Of a stretch of DNA of 34,561 nt, positions 25,688 to 33,869 are shown in pieces. Every line of letters starts with the position of its first letter. Positions within the stretch are counted from its first letter, which is position 1. The notes below the pieces were generated by a model. The model made no database searches. It was not told the DNA's origin and saw only the letters and a program-made list of their open reading frames with translations. The stretch is taken from contig CACKXR010000008.1 in assembly GCA_902604175.1 (NCBI GenBank), positions 1 through 34,561 of the forward strand. Reading direction: 5' to 3'. Source of the DNA: an uncultured Pelagibacteraceae bacterium (GTDB lineage: Bacteria > Pseudomonadota > Alphaproteobacteria > Pelagibacterales > Pelagibacteraceae). The position numbers and the translations under genes were made by a program.

Positions 25688-26598
25688 TGAAAAAAAATGT
25701 CATTGTCTCCCTGGCAGATGCTAATTATTATCCATTATTAGATGAGTTGGTTAATTCAATAAAAAGGTTTGAAAATAGCCATGAAATCGCAATTTGTATT
25801 TTAGATGCAGGTTTAACTGATGAACAAAAGAAAAATTTGTCATTAAAAGTGGATGAAATAAAACAAGCAAAATGGGATATCCAAGTTCCTGACAGTAAAA
25901 TAAAAGGGCGTGAATGGTTAAAAAGTCAAGTTTCTAGAGCATTTCTCCCAAAATATTTCCCAAACTACAACAAGTATCTTTGGATAGATTGTGATGCTTG
26001 GGTAAATGATTGGAAGGCTGTTGAACTTTATTTTAAAGCGTGTGATGACAGTAAGCTCGGTATTACTCAAACTATAGGACCTGGGTATAAAATAACTTCC
26101 AAAGTAAATTGGATTTTTGGTAAGCTTGCACTTGTCAAATCCCAAAATTTTAAGCACGCTGTTAAATCTAAAATTAGCTACGATAAAGCAAGGAAGTTAG
26201 CATTTGCTCCACATATTAATATTGGAGTTTTTTCTTTAGAAAAAGAGTCTACAATTTGGAAAGTCTGGCAAGGAAATTTAATTCAGACTTTAAAGTCAGG
26301 AGATATTTTTGGATCTGAACAATTAGCAATGAACATTTCGGTATATATAGATAATGTTGTAACTGAGTTCTTGCCTTTAAATTGTAATTGGATAACGAGC
26401 AACCTTTTACCAAAGTTTGATGAAGAGAATAATACTTTTGTAGAACCATATTTACCTAATAATAAGATTGGTATCATGCACCTTGCGGCTGGAATTTGGA
26501 AAGATAATAAAGATATGAGATTAAATAAAGAAATTGAAATAGATATTCAGACTGTTCATGGAAAAAGTGTTAATAAAAGTCTAAGATTTAATAATTAA
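25687..26598 (+). CDS. GT8-like putative glycosyltransferase
   Basis: This 303-residue cytoplasmic protein resembles the nucleotide-sugar transferase (GT-A) superfamily, closest in style to family 8. Visible features are the beginning VIVSLADANYYPLLDELVNS, a metal-binding D101-C-D103 motif (WIDCDAW), and a C-terminal MHLAAG that resembles the HxxG metal/nucleotide motif. Donor and acceptor are unknown. It sits between pssA and rlmE with one-base and zero-base junctions, so it is translated from the same transcript as the lipid genes. Glycosylation of a lipid headgroup is an inference from that position. Confidence 0.68.
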   Translation: MKKNVIVSLADANYYPLLDELVNSIKRFENSHEIAICILDAGLTDEQKKNLSLKVDEIKQAKWDIQVPDSKIKGREWLKSQVSRAFLPKYFPNYNKYLWIDCDAWVNDWKAVELYFKACDDSKLGITQTIGPGYKITSKVNWIFGKLALVKSQNFKHAVKSKISYDKARKLAFAPHINIGVFSLEKESTIWKVWQGNLIQTLKSGDIFGSEQLAMNISVYIDNVVTEFLPLNCNWITSNLLPKFDEENNTFVEPYLPNNKIGIMHLAAGIWKDNKDMRLNKEIEIDIQTVHGKSVNKSLRFNN

Positions 26599-27210
26599 TT
26601 GAAAAAAAATAAAATTTCAAAAAATTGGGTTAATAAACAAAGAAGAGATACTTATGTTAGACAATCTAAAGTCGATGGATACAGGGCTAGATCAGCATAT
26701 AAATTAATAGAGATTAATGAGAAATTTAAAATATTTAAAGGTGGTTTGTGCGTTGTGGATATTGGAGCAGCACCGGGTAGCTGGTCTCAATATGCCTCAA
26801 AGGTAATTAAAAATGGAAAATTGATTTCAATAGACTTAAAAAAAATGCAGGCAATCGGAACTAGTATTCAAATTCAGGGTGATTTTACAGAAAATAAAAC
26901 TCAAGATGAAATTAAAAAAAATCTTAAACACAGGGCCGATGTCGTAATGTCCGATATGGCTGTAAATACTACAGGTATTAAAAATATTGATTCAATTCAA
27001 ACAGGAGAGCTCTGCAAAGAAGCAATGTTATTTGCAAAAGATATCATACAAAATGATGGTTTTTTTATATCAAAAATATTTATTGGAGGAACTTTTAATG
27101 AAATAGTTGCTGAAGGTAAAAAAAATTTTAAAGAAGTTAAGGTTTTTAAACCAAAATCTAGTCGTAAAAATTCTAAAGAAAGCTTTATAATTTGTAGAAA
27201 AATTAGATAG
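26599..27210 (+). CDS. rlmE: 23S rRNA (uridine-2'-O-)-methyltransferase RlmE (FtsJ)
   Basis: RlmE methylates the 2'-OH of U2552 in 23S rRNA, a late step of large-subunit assembly. The SAM-binding motif VVDIGAAPGSWSQYA lies near residue 53. The catalytic tetrad is recognisable: K35 (RSAYKL), an aspartate in VMSDMA, a lysine in FISKIF and a glutamate in KESFIICR. The only start that gives the usual length is TTG at 26599, directly after the stop of the preceding gene; the first in-frame ATG lies far inside the domain. The 203-residue size matches the family. Confidence 0.95.
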   Translation: MKKNKISKNWVNKQRRDTYVRQSKVDGYRARSAYKLIEINEKFKIFKGGLCVVDIGAAPGSWSQYASKVIKNGKLISIDLKKMQAIGTSIQIQGDFTENKTQDEIKKNLKHRADVVMSDMAVNTTGIKNIDSIQTGELCKEAMLFAKDIIQNDGFFISKIFIGGTFNEIVAEGKKNFKEVKVFKPKSSRKNSKESFIICRKIR

Positions 27211-27247
27211 AGACTTTTAATTTAAAAGGAATCGTATATAAAAGATT

Positions 27248-28324
27248 ATGGTTCCTATAAAAGAAGCACTTACCTTTGATGACGTTACTCTAGCTCCAAA
27301 TTATTCAGAAATAATGCCCTCTGATGTTGACACGAATGTATTACTGTCAAATCACCTTAAGCTAAAAGTTCCACTTTTGTCGTCAGCAATGGACACCGTA
27401 ACTGAGAGTAAAATGGCTATAGCACTAGCAAAAGCAGGTGGTATTGGAGTAATCCATCGTAATCTTAATGTCAACCAACAAGTTTTAGAAATTAAAAAAG
27501 TAAAAAAACTCTCCTTAAAAGTTGGAGCAGCAATAGGAGCGTCTGAAAAAGAATTTGTTAGAGCAAGAGAAATCATTAAAGAGGGTGTAGATCTAATCGT
27601 AGTAGATACTGCCCATGGTCATACCAAAAAAGTTGGAGAAATAATTAAATATGTAAGAAAAATTAAAAAAAAAAAGACAGCTTTATGTGCTGGTAACATT
27701 GCAACCCCAGAAGCTGCAAAATTTTTAATTAAATTAGGAGTTGACATTATTAAAGTTGGAATTGGACCTGGATCTATTTGTACAACAAGATTGGTGGCTG
27801 GAATTGGAGTTCCACAATTAAGTGCAATTTTATCTGTAAGAAATGGAATTAAAAATAAAAAAGTAAAAATAATTTCAGACGGTGGAATTAAATATTCTGG
27901 TGATTTAGCAAAAGCATTTGCTGCAGGTGCAGATGCAGTAATGATAGGATCTTTGTTTGCTGGTACAAATGAAACTCCAGGAAAGTTAATTAAAAAAAAT
28001 GGGAAATTATATAAAAGTTTTCGTGGCATGGGATCGGTTGGAGCTATGAATAAAGGTTCAGCAGATAGATATTTCCAAAAGAAACAAAAAGATGTATCTA
28101 AATATGTAGCAGAAGGTGTGGAAGGATATGTTAAATATAAAGGTGATGTAGGTAGTATAATATATAAATTAGTTGGAGGCTTAAGATCATCTATGGGATA
28201 TCTAGGTTCAAAAAATATCATAAGACTTAGAAACAAACCTAATTTTGTTAAAATCACAAAAGCTGGTTTTTATGAAAGTATGGTTCATAATGTCGATGTG
28301 GTAAAAAATGATAGTAAATATTAA
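27248..28324 (+). CDS. guaB: IMP dehydrogenase lacking the CBS (Bateman) module
   Basis: GuaB oxidises IMP to XMP, the first committed step of GMP synthesis. The catalytic cysteine is C178 (GPGSICTTR) and the flap has R274-Y275 (GSADRYFQ), which separates it from GMP reductase. The C-terminal GGLRSSMGYLG and FVKIT segments also match IMP dehydrogenase. At 358 residues it is about 120 shorter than usual, because the two CBS domains normally inserted after the first quarter are absent. The barrel runs straight through KVKKLSLKVGAAIG at about residues 84-97. The reading frame is continuous, so this is a clean domain loss. guaA follows two genes downstream. Confidence 0.95.
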   Translation: MVPIKEALTFDDVTLAPNYSEIMPSDVDTNVLLSNHLKLKVPLLSSAMDTVTESKMAIALAKAGGIGVIHRNLNVNQQVLEIKKVKKLSLKVGAAIGASEKEFVRAREIIKEGVDLIVVDTAHGHTKKVGEIIKYVRKIKKKKTALCAGNIATPEAAKFLIKLGVDIIKVGIGPGSICTTRLVAGIGVPQLSAILSVRNGIKNKKVKIISDGGIKYSGDLAKAFAAGADAVMIGSLFAGTNETPGKLIKKNGKLYKSFRGMGSVGAMNKGSADRYFQKKQKDVSKYVAEGVEGYVKYKGDVGSIIYKLVGGLRSSMGYLGSKNIIRLRNKPNFVKITKAGFYESMVHNVDVVKNDSKY

Positions 28325-28761
28325 TGTTCAGAATTCTCAAAATAACTATAGCCTCAATTATACTTTTATTAGTGCAATCAGTATCTTTTACTAACGATAA
28401 TTTTTTCAATGAGGCATTAAAATTTTATGAAAACAAAAAGTATGATGATGCAAGATTTTTATTTGAAAGAAATATAGTTTTTAATCCTAAAGATGCGACT
28501 TCATATTTATATTTGGCTAAAATATATAATCATGAGGAAAATCTAAGAAAAGAAGAACATAACTTAGAAACAGCACTGCTGATCGAACCAGATAATGAAG
28601 AGGCTCTATTAATGATGATGAAAATATCTATTGAAAAATCTAACTATGACAAGGTTAAAAATCTTTCAAAAACATTCTCAAAAGTTTGTAAGAAATTATG
28701 CAATGAAAATAAAAATATAGAAGAGTCATTAAAAAATATAGATCCCAAAAATGAGTCTTGA
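28324..28761 (+). CDS. Exported TPR-repeat protein, 145 aa
   Basis: This is a small secreted or periplasmic protein. Residues 1-22 form a signal peptide (hydrophobic run [14 protein letters not shown]). The rest contains tetratricopeptide-like helix pairs, with typical residues in [19 protein letters not shown] and in a following [11 protein letters not shown] unit. Three cysteines lie at or near the C-terminal part (two in VCKKLC). TPR proteins bind other proteins, but the partner is unknown. It is wedged between guaB (one-base overlap) and guaA (11-base overlap), which links its translation to theirs rather than showing a role in GMP synthesis. Confidence 0.8.
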   Translation: MFRILKITIASIILLLVQSVSFTNDNFFNEALKFYENKKYDDARFLFERNIVFNPKDATSYLYLAKIYNHEENLRKEEHNLETALLIEPDNEEALLMMMKISIEKSNYDKVKNLSKTFSKVCKKLCNENKNIEESLKNIDPKNES

Positions 28762-30313
28762 CCAAAATCTAGATAAAATTTTGATTATAGATTTTGGTTC
28801 TCAATTTACGCAATTAATAGCTCGCAGAATAAGAGAACTAGGAGTTTACTCAGAAATTATAAGTCATAAAAAAATTAAGATTTGGAATATCAACAAAAGT
28901 GTGAGAGGAATAATTTTATCTGGAGGTCCATTAAATGTTTACCAAATTAACAAATATTCATTTAATAAGAAAATATTAGATCTTAATCTTCCAATTTTGG
29001 GAATTTGTTTTGGTCATCAAATACTTTCTAAATTAAATGGTGGTAAAGTTAAACAATCAAAACATAGAGAATTTGGTTTGGCTAATATTTATAAAAAAAA
29101 TGAAAGCCTTTTAACGAAAAATTTTTTTGGGGTTAAAAAAACAAAAAAAGTCTGGATGAGTCACGCAGATCAAGTATCTAAGCTACCTTTAAATTTTAAG
29201 GTTATTGCATCTAGCACAAATTCTAAATTTGCAATTGTTGAAAATAAAACCAAAAATTTTTTTGGTATACAGTTTCATCCTGAAGTAACTCATACCGAAA
29301 ATGGAAAAAAATTAATAAGTAACTTCATTTTTTTAATATGTAAAATAAGAAGAAATTGGTCTTCTAAAGATCAAAAATTGAAATTAATTAAAGAAGTACA
29401 ATCACAAGTTGGAACTAACAAGGTCATTTGTGCATTATCAGGTGGTGTGGATAGTAGTGTAGTTGCTCAATTATTAAATGTAGCAATAGGAAAAAAATTA
29501 TATTGTATTTTTGTTAATACAGGACTTCTTAGAAAAAATGAGGAAATACAAGTAGTAAAAACTTTTAAGAAACGTTTAAAAATTAATTTAATTTATGTAA
29601 ACGCAGAGAAAGAATTTTTATTAAAACTGAAAAATATTTCTGATCCAGAAAAAAAAAGAAAAATAATCGGAAAACTATTTATTAAAATATTTGAACGTTA
29701 CGCAAAAAAAATCAAAAATGTAAGTTTTTTGGCACAAGGAACACTATACCCTGATTTAATTGAAAGTAGATCGGTTACTGGAAGCCAAACCTCAAAAATT
29801 AAATCTCATCATAATGTAGGAGGTTTACCAAAAAAAATGAATTTAAAATTAGTTGAACCTTTAAAGTTTCTTTTTAAAGATGAGGTAAGAAAACTAGGCT
29901 TAGAATTGAATTTGAATAAAGAAATAATTTCTAGACATCCTTTTCCTGGTCCTGGTTTAGCAATTAGAATGCCGGGAATTATTACCAATGAAAAAATAAA
30001 AATTTTAAAAGAAGCTGATCATTATTTTATTCAAGCATTAAAAGATCATGGTTTATATAATAAAATATGGCAAGCATATGCTGCACTTCTCCCAGTTAAA
30101 ACTGTAGGAGTAATGGGAGATAATCGAACTTACGAGTATCTTTGTTTGCTAAGAGCTATAACATCTGAGGATGGTATGACAGCTGATTTTTATGAATTTA
30201 GAAAATCTTTTATGCAAACCATATCCAATAAAATAATTAATAGTATTAGAGGTATAAACAGAGTGGTTTATGATGTTACATCCAAACCACCAAGTACTAT
30301 TGAGTTAGAGTAA
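28751..30313 (+). CDS. guaA: GMP synthase (glutamine-hydrolysing)
   Basis: GuaA converts XMP to GMP with glutamine and ATP. The N-terminal class I amidotransferase has the triad C86 (GICFGHQ), H176 and E178 (FHPEVTH). The ATP pyrophosphatase domain begins near residue 210 with the P-loop SGGVDSS (230-236), and the dimerisation domain ends with KPPSTIELE. The 520-residue length is typical. Its start lies 11 bases inside the TPR gene and its stop overlaps the VanZ-like gene by one base. With guaB it completes GMP synthesis from IMP. Confidence 0.98.
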   Translation: MSLDQNLDKILIIDFGSQFTQLIARRIRELGVYSEIISHKKIKIWNINKSVRGIILSGGPLNVYQINKYSFNKKILDLNLPILGICFGHQILSKLNGGKVKQSKHREFGLANIYKKNESLLTKNFFGVKKTKKVWMSHADQVSKLPLNFKVIASSTNSKFAIVENKTKNFFGIQFHPEVTHTENGKKLISNFIFLICKIRRNWSSKDQKLKLIKEVQSQVGTNKVICALSGGVDSSVVAQLLNVAIGKKLYCIFVNTGLLRKNEEIQVVKTFKKRLKINLIYVNAEKEFLLKLKNISDPEKKRKIIGKLFIKIFERYAKKIKNVSFLAQGTLYPDLIESRSVTGSQTSKIKSHHNVGGLPKKMNLKLVEPLKFLFKDEVRKLGLELNLNKEIISRHPFPGPGLAIRMPGIITNEKIKILKEADHYFIQALKDHGLYNKIWQAYAALLPVKTVGVMGDNRTYEYLCLLRAITSEDGMTADFYEFRKSFMQTISNKIINSIRGINRVVYDVTSKPPSTIELE

Positions 30314-30672
30314 TGTTAAAAAAAACTATATTTTTTTTTTATGAAAATTGGAAAATTTATACAATCTTAATTTTCTTAATAATTACATTTCTTTCTTTAT
30401 ACCCACTGAAAGAACAACATAATATTCCAGGAAGTGACAAAATCTATCATTTAATTGCATACTCAGCACTTACTATTGTTATTGGATTGAGGAAACCTTC
30501 AAATTATCTTCTATTAATCGTTTTTTTTTCTTTCTACAGTGGTTTGATTGAAATAATTCAACCATTCGTAAATAGATTTAGTGAAATAGAGGATTTTATA
30601 TTTAACAATTTAGGTATTTTGATAGGTTTATCTTTTGGAATTATGTTGAATAAGCTATTTAATAAGATTTAA
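30313..30672 (+). CDS. VanZ-like small membrane protein
   Basis: The 119-residue protein has four hydrophobic segments (about 15-30, 48-60, 67-85 and 96-112). The loop GSDKIYHLIAYSALT and the segment GLIEIIQPFVNRFSEIEDFIFNNLGILIG match the VanZ-like family, which takes its name from a teicoplanin-resistance protein but has no settled function. Conserved polar residues (D, H, E, D, N) inside or near the membrane are present. It overlaps guaA by one base and precedes gloA by 32 bases. Confidence 0.82.
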   Translation: MLKKTIFFFYENWKIYTILIFLIITFLSLYPLKEQHNIPGSDKIYHLIAYSALTIVIGLRKPSNYLLLIVFFSFYSGLIEIIQPFVNRFSEIEDFIFNNLGILIGLSFGIMLNKLFNKI

Positions 30673-30704
30673 ATTAAGGTATTTTTTAACTATAAACTCA
30701 TTTT

Positions 30705-31124
30705 ATGAAATATTTACACACGATGATTAGAATTAAAGATGTGAACGAGTCTTTAAGGTTTTTTTGTGAAGGACTTGGGCTAAATGAAACAAGAAGAATG
30801 GATGATGAAAAGGGAAGGTATACACTTATTTTCCTAGCAGCACCAAATGATAATAAAGCAGAAATTGAATTAACTTATAATTGGGATGGAGACGAACTTG
30901 GAGAAGGCTCAAGAAATTTCGGTCATCTCGCTTATCGTGTAGATAACATTTATGAAACTTGTCAAAGGCTTATGGATATGGGTTACACTATCAATAGACC
31001 TCCAAGAGACGGTCATATGGCATTTGTCAGATCGCCAGATAAAATTTCAATAGAAATCCTTCAAGAAGGAAGTTTAGAACCAAAAGAACCTTGGGCCTCT
31101 ATGGAAAATACTGGATCTTGGTAA
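30705..31124 (+). CDS. gloA: Lactoylglutathione lyase (glyoxalase I)
   Basis: GloA detoxifies methylglyoxal by converting its glutathione adduct to S-lactoylglutathione. The metal ligands are H5, E55 (IELTYNW), H74 (GHLAY) and E117 (SIEILQ), all present. The 139-residue length and the two beta-alpha-beta-beta-beta modules match the bacterial nickel-type enzyme, though the metal cannot be read from sequence. It fits a genome that also carries a glutathione-dependent YfcG-like protein. panB follows after 16 bases. Confidence 0.95.
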   Translation: MKYLHTMIRIKDVNESLRFFCEGLGLNETRRMDDEKGRYTLIFLAAPNDNKAEIELTYNWDGDELGEGSRNFGHLAYRVDNIYETCQRLMDMGYTINRPPRDGHMAFVRSPDKISIEILQEGSLEPKEPWASMENTGSW

Positions 31125-31140
31125 TTAAAATTATACTGAG

Positions 31141-31908
31141 ATGAAAATAGAGAAATTTATTAAAAAGAAAAATAAAAACAAGATCGTAAGTTTAAGCGCA
31201 TATTCAAAAAATATAGCCACAGTTCTTGACAATTATTGTGATCTCGTTTTAGTAGGAGACTCTTTAGGCTCAGTTTTATACAATTATAAAACTACAAGAG
31301 AAGTAAAATTAAAAACTATGATAGAACATTCCAAGAGTGTTAGGATGGGCATCAAAAAAAGTCTAATGATTGTAGATATGCCATATAATACTTACAGAAA
31401 TTCAAAAGAAGCATTAAAAAATGCTAAACAAGTTATGTTAAAAACTAAATGTGACGGAGTTAAATTAGAAGGGGGAAAAAAAATTTCTAAAATTGTTACA
31501 ACCTTAGTTAAAAATAAAATTCCAGTATTAGGACATTTAGGATTGCTACCTCAATCAGATAAGTCTTTTAAATATAAAGGAAAGAAAGATAGTGAAAGAG
31601 AAAAGATTCTAAAAGATGCAAAACTGCTTGAGAAGTGCGGAGCTTTCTCAATAGTTCTAGAATGTATTGAAAGTTCTTTAGCTAAAAAAATAACTAATAG
31701 CTTAGATATTCCAACTATTGGTATTGGTTCCTCAAATAACTGTGATGGTCAAATACTTGTACTTGATGACTTGATAGGACTTAATCCAATTAATGTTAGA
31801 TTTGTCAAAAAATACACAAACATAAGAAAAGAAATTTCCAAAGCTGTTTTAAATTATGCAAGAGAAGTTAAAAGCAATAAATTTCCTCTAAAAAAGCATT
31901 CTTACTAA
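31141..31908 (+). CDS. panB: 3-methyl-2-oxobutanoate hydroxymethyltransferase
   Basis: PanB makes ketopantoate from 2-oxoisovalerate and methylene-tetrahydrofolate in pantothenate synthesis. The metal site is visible as VGDSLG (about 38-43) and VDMPY (about 79-83), and the barrel segment GHLGLLPQS and catalytic glutamate in LECIES follow. The 255-residue length is near the family norm. No panC or panD lies in this window. It is the last gene of the long plus-strand run and its stop codon directly abuts the stop of the convergent TerC gene. Confidence 0.93.
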   Translation: MKIEKFIKKKNKNKIVSLSAYSKNIATVLDNYCDLVLVGDSLGSVLYNYKTTREVKLKTMIEHSKSVRMGIKKSLMIVDMPYNTYRNSKEALKNAKQVMLKTKCDGVKLEGGKKISKIVTTLVKNKIPVLGHLGLLPQSDKSFKYKGKKDSEREKILKDAKLLEKCGAFSIVLECIESSLAKKITNSLDIPTIGIGSSNNCDGQILVLDDLIGLNPINVRFVKKYTNIRKEISKAVLNYAREVKSNKFPLKKHSY

Positions 31909-32523
31909 TTAAAAGTATTTTTTGAATTCCTCATTAATATTTAGTATTTCTAAATCTACTAATCCACCTATAATTAATTGAAGACCAACAATCAAAATAA
32001 ATATTAATCCTACATATGCAATCCATATATGTTCTTGAATGTACTTGGCCATATAAGTTGCTAAAGCACCTGTTAAAACAACAGATAAAACTAAACCAAA
32101 AATCATGAAACCAAAGTACCCTTTAGCTGCACCAACCACACCAATGACATTATCAAAACTAATTGTGATATCTGCAAATAAAACCTTATAAACACTCTTA
32201 ATAAAAGATGGTTCTTTTGATTTCTTGGTAGGTGATTTTTTAACTTTTTTAATTTCAACTAAATCTTTTCTTAAATCATTAACGATCCATATTAATAAAA
32301 GACCTCCTAAAATTTTAATAAAATAAAATTTGAATAAGTATGTAGCAAAAATTGCAAAAACAACTTTAAAAACTAAAGCACCAGCTACACCCCATAAAAT
32401 TATCCTTTTTCTATTTTTAGGAACAAAATTAGCTGCTATTAGACCTATGATAATAGCATTATCAGCAGCTAAAATTATATCTATGAATATAATTTGGGTT
32501 AAGATTATTAGCTGTTCAATCAA
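31909..32523 (-). CDS. TerC-family integral membrane protein
   Basis: This 204-residue protein has about six or seven membrane segments. Two acidic membrane motifs characterise the TerC family: AADNAIIIG near residue 20 and DITISFDNVIG near residue 119. The family is linked to tellurium resistance in name, but several members export manganese or other metals. Which one applies here is unknown. A basic cytoplasmic loop (about residues 87-108, lysine-rich) separates the two halves. It lies two bases after the TPR gene in the same operon. Confidence 0.87.
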   Translation of the reverse strand: MIEQLIILTQIIFIDIILAADNAIIIGLIAANFVPKNRKRIILWGVAGALVFKVVFAIFATYLFKFYFIKILGGLLLIWIVNDLRKDLVEIKKVKKSPTKKSKEPSFIKSVYKVLFADITISFDNVIGVVGAAKGYFGFMIFGLVLSVVLTGALATYMAKYIQEHIWIAYVGLIFILIVGLQLIIGGLVDLEILNINEEFKKYF

Positions 32524-32525
32524 AA

Positions 32526-33014
32526 TTAATAATATTTAGACTTTTTTGTTCCATCAATGACAGCTTTTAACTCATTGTACTCTTCGCAATTACAAGTCTC
32601 TAAAACTTTTAATCTTTCTTTTGCTAAACTCATTCTTTTAGTAGTAACATATAATTCACCTAAATATTCATTTATACCTTTATGCGTTGGATCTATATCT
32701 AATCCTAATAGGTAATATTTTTCCCCATTTTCAAAATCACCAAGTTTTCTAGTTGTAAAACCTAAATAGTTAAGTGTGTCTGGTTGACCGGGTTTTTTAT
32801 TGTTTGATTTCACTAACAATTTTTGAGCTTTTTCATATTTTTTATTAGCTTTTTCAGTTTTACCATTTTTTTCTAATTTTTTAGCTGATTTAATTAGCAC
32901 CACTGCTTTATCATAATCAGACTTTACTTTAGAACTATTATCATCTGATCCAGCAGAAAAAGAATTTGTGGTGAATAAGATGAATAATAAAATAGTAGTA
33001 TAATTTTTGATCAT
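32526..33014 (-). CDS. Exported TPR-repeat protein, 162 aa
   Basis: The protein starts with a signal peptide (about residues 1-20, ending SFSA). Residues 30-125 form TPR-type helix pairs, for example GQPDTLNYLGFTTRKLGDFE and the following YYLLGLDIDPTHKGINEYLG, which match the repeat consensus. The C-terminal part has a C-x-C pair (ETCNCEE). It is probably periplasmic and protein-binding, with no known partner. The ATG overlaps the pxpA stop by 4 bp and TerC follows after two bases, so the three are one operon. Confidence 0.82.
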   Translation of the reverse strand: MIKNYTTILLFILFTTNSFSAGSDDNSSKVKSDYDKAVVLIKSAKKLEKNGKTEKANKKYEKAQKLLVKSNNKKPGQPDTLNYLGFTTRKLGDFENGEKYYLLGLDIDPTHKGINEYLGELYVTTKRMSLAKERLKVLETCNCEEYNELKAVIDGTKKSKYY

Positions 33015-33787
33015 TGGTTAAATTTCTTCATTTTTGTTAAAGGTTTTAATTCAAATTTATTTTCTATCAATAATTCTTTAATTGCAATTGCAGTTGAAAG
33101 AGAACTATCGTTATCACCGTGTACACAGATAGAGTCTATTTCGCAAGGAATTTGTTTACCACTGTGACAATTGATTGACTGATTTTGAACCATACTCAAA
33201 ACATGTTTTTTAGCTTGAGATGGATTAGTAATTAAAGCATGAGGTAATTTTCTTGAAACAAGGTTACCTTCATCATCATATGTTCTATCAGCAAATATTT
33301 CACAAGCTATCTTCATATCTATTTCTTTTGCAGCAATTTCCATTTTTGAACCTGTTAACACTAAGTAAATTAAATCTCTATCAATATCATAAATTGTTTT
33401 TGCAAGTATCTTTGATAAATCCAAGTCCTCACAAGCCATATTATTTAATGCACCATGAGGCTTAATATGAGTTACTTTTTCTCCGTGAATTTCAGCAATT
33501 TTTTGTAAAATTTCATACTGTTCAATTATCAATTTTTCAATTTCGTTTTTAGATAAATTCATTCTTTTTCTTCCAAAATTTTCTAAATCTTTAAAAGAAG
33601 GATGAGCTCCAATACTTACTCCATTTTTTTTTGATATCTGAACAATTTCACTCATAGTTTGGTCGTCACCAGCATGATAACCACATGCAACATTGGCAGA
33701 ATTAACAATTGCTAGTAAATCAGGGTCGTTTTTGTTTGAATGATGGACCGATTTTTCGCCTAAATCACAATTTATATTTATTTCCAT
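33011..33787 (-). CDS. pxpA: 5-oxoprolinase subunit A (LamB/YcsF family)
   Basis: PxpA works with PxpB and PxpC to hydrolyse 5-oxoproline (pyroglutamate) to glutamate with ATP. The N-terminus INCDLGE, the SANVACGYHAGD segment and VSIGAHPSF identify the LamB/YcsF family. The central HIKPHGALNN and C-terminal ICVHGDN also match. At 258 residues it has the usual size. PxpB and PxpC genes are not adjacent: upstream is a divergent rhodanese gene and downstream are TPR and TerC genes. The partners must lie elsewhere or the protein acts differently. Confidence 0.92.
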   Translation of the reverse strand: MEININCDLGEKSVHHSNKNDPDLLAIVNSANVACGYHAGDDQTMSEIVQISKKNGVSIGAHPSFKDLENFGRKRMNLSKNEIEKLIIEQYEILQKIAEIHGEKVTHIKPHGALNNMACEDLDLSKILAKTIYDIDRDLIYLVLTGSKMEIAAKEIDMKIACEIFADRTYDDEGNLVSRKLPHALITNPSQAKKHVLSMVQNQSINCHSGKQIPCEIDSICVHGDNDSSLSTAIAIKELLIENKFELKPLTKMKKFNQ

Positions 33788-33869
33788 ATTTTTTGGAATT
33801 ATAGCACAAGGTTATAAAAAATATAAATAACTATATTTAATTTAATAAAACTTTTTTATTATAAAATAT

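Noticed and set aside
27500-27540. Frameshift or assembly deletion as the cause of the missing CBS domains in guaB
   Set aside because: The frame runs continuously across the junction with conserved barrel sequence on both sides, so a clean domain loss is more likely than damage.
27619-28257. Long open frame (212 codons) antisense to guaB
   Set aside because: It lies fully inside guaB, which has conserved catalytic motifs throughout. Its composition is what the complement of a lysine-rich, AT-rich gene gives, and it has no recognisable domain.
27248-28324. guaB as a GMP reductase (guaC), given the short length
   Set aside because: The RY flap pair, the C-terminal GGLRSSMGYLG and FVKIT segments, and the nearby guaA all fit IMP dehydrogenase rather than GMP reductase.
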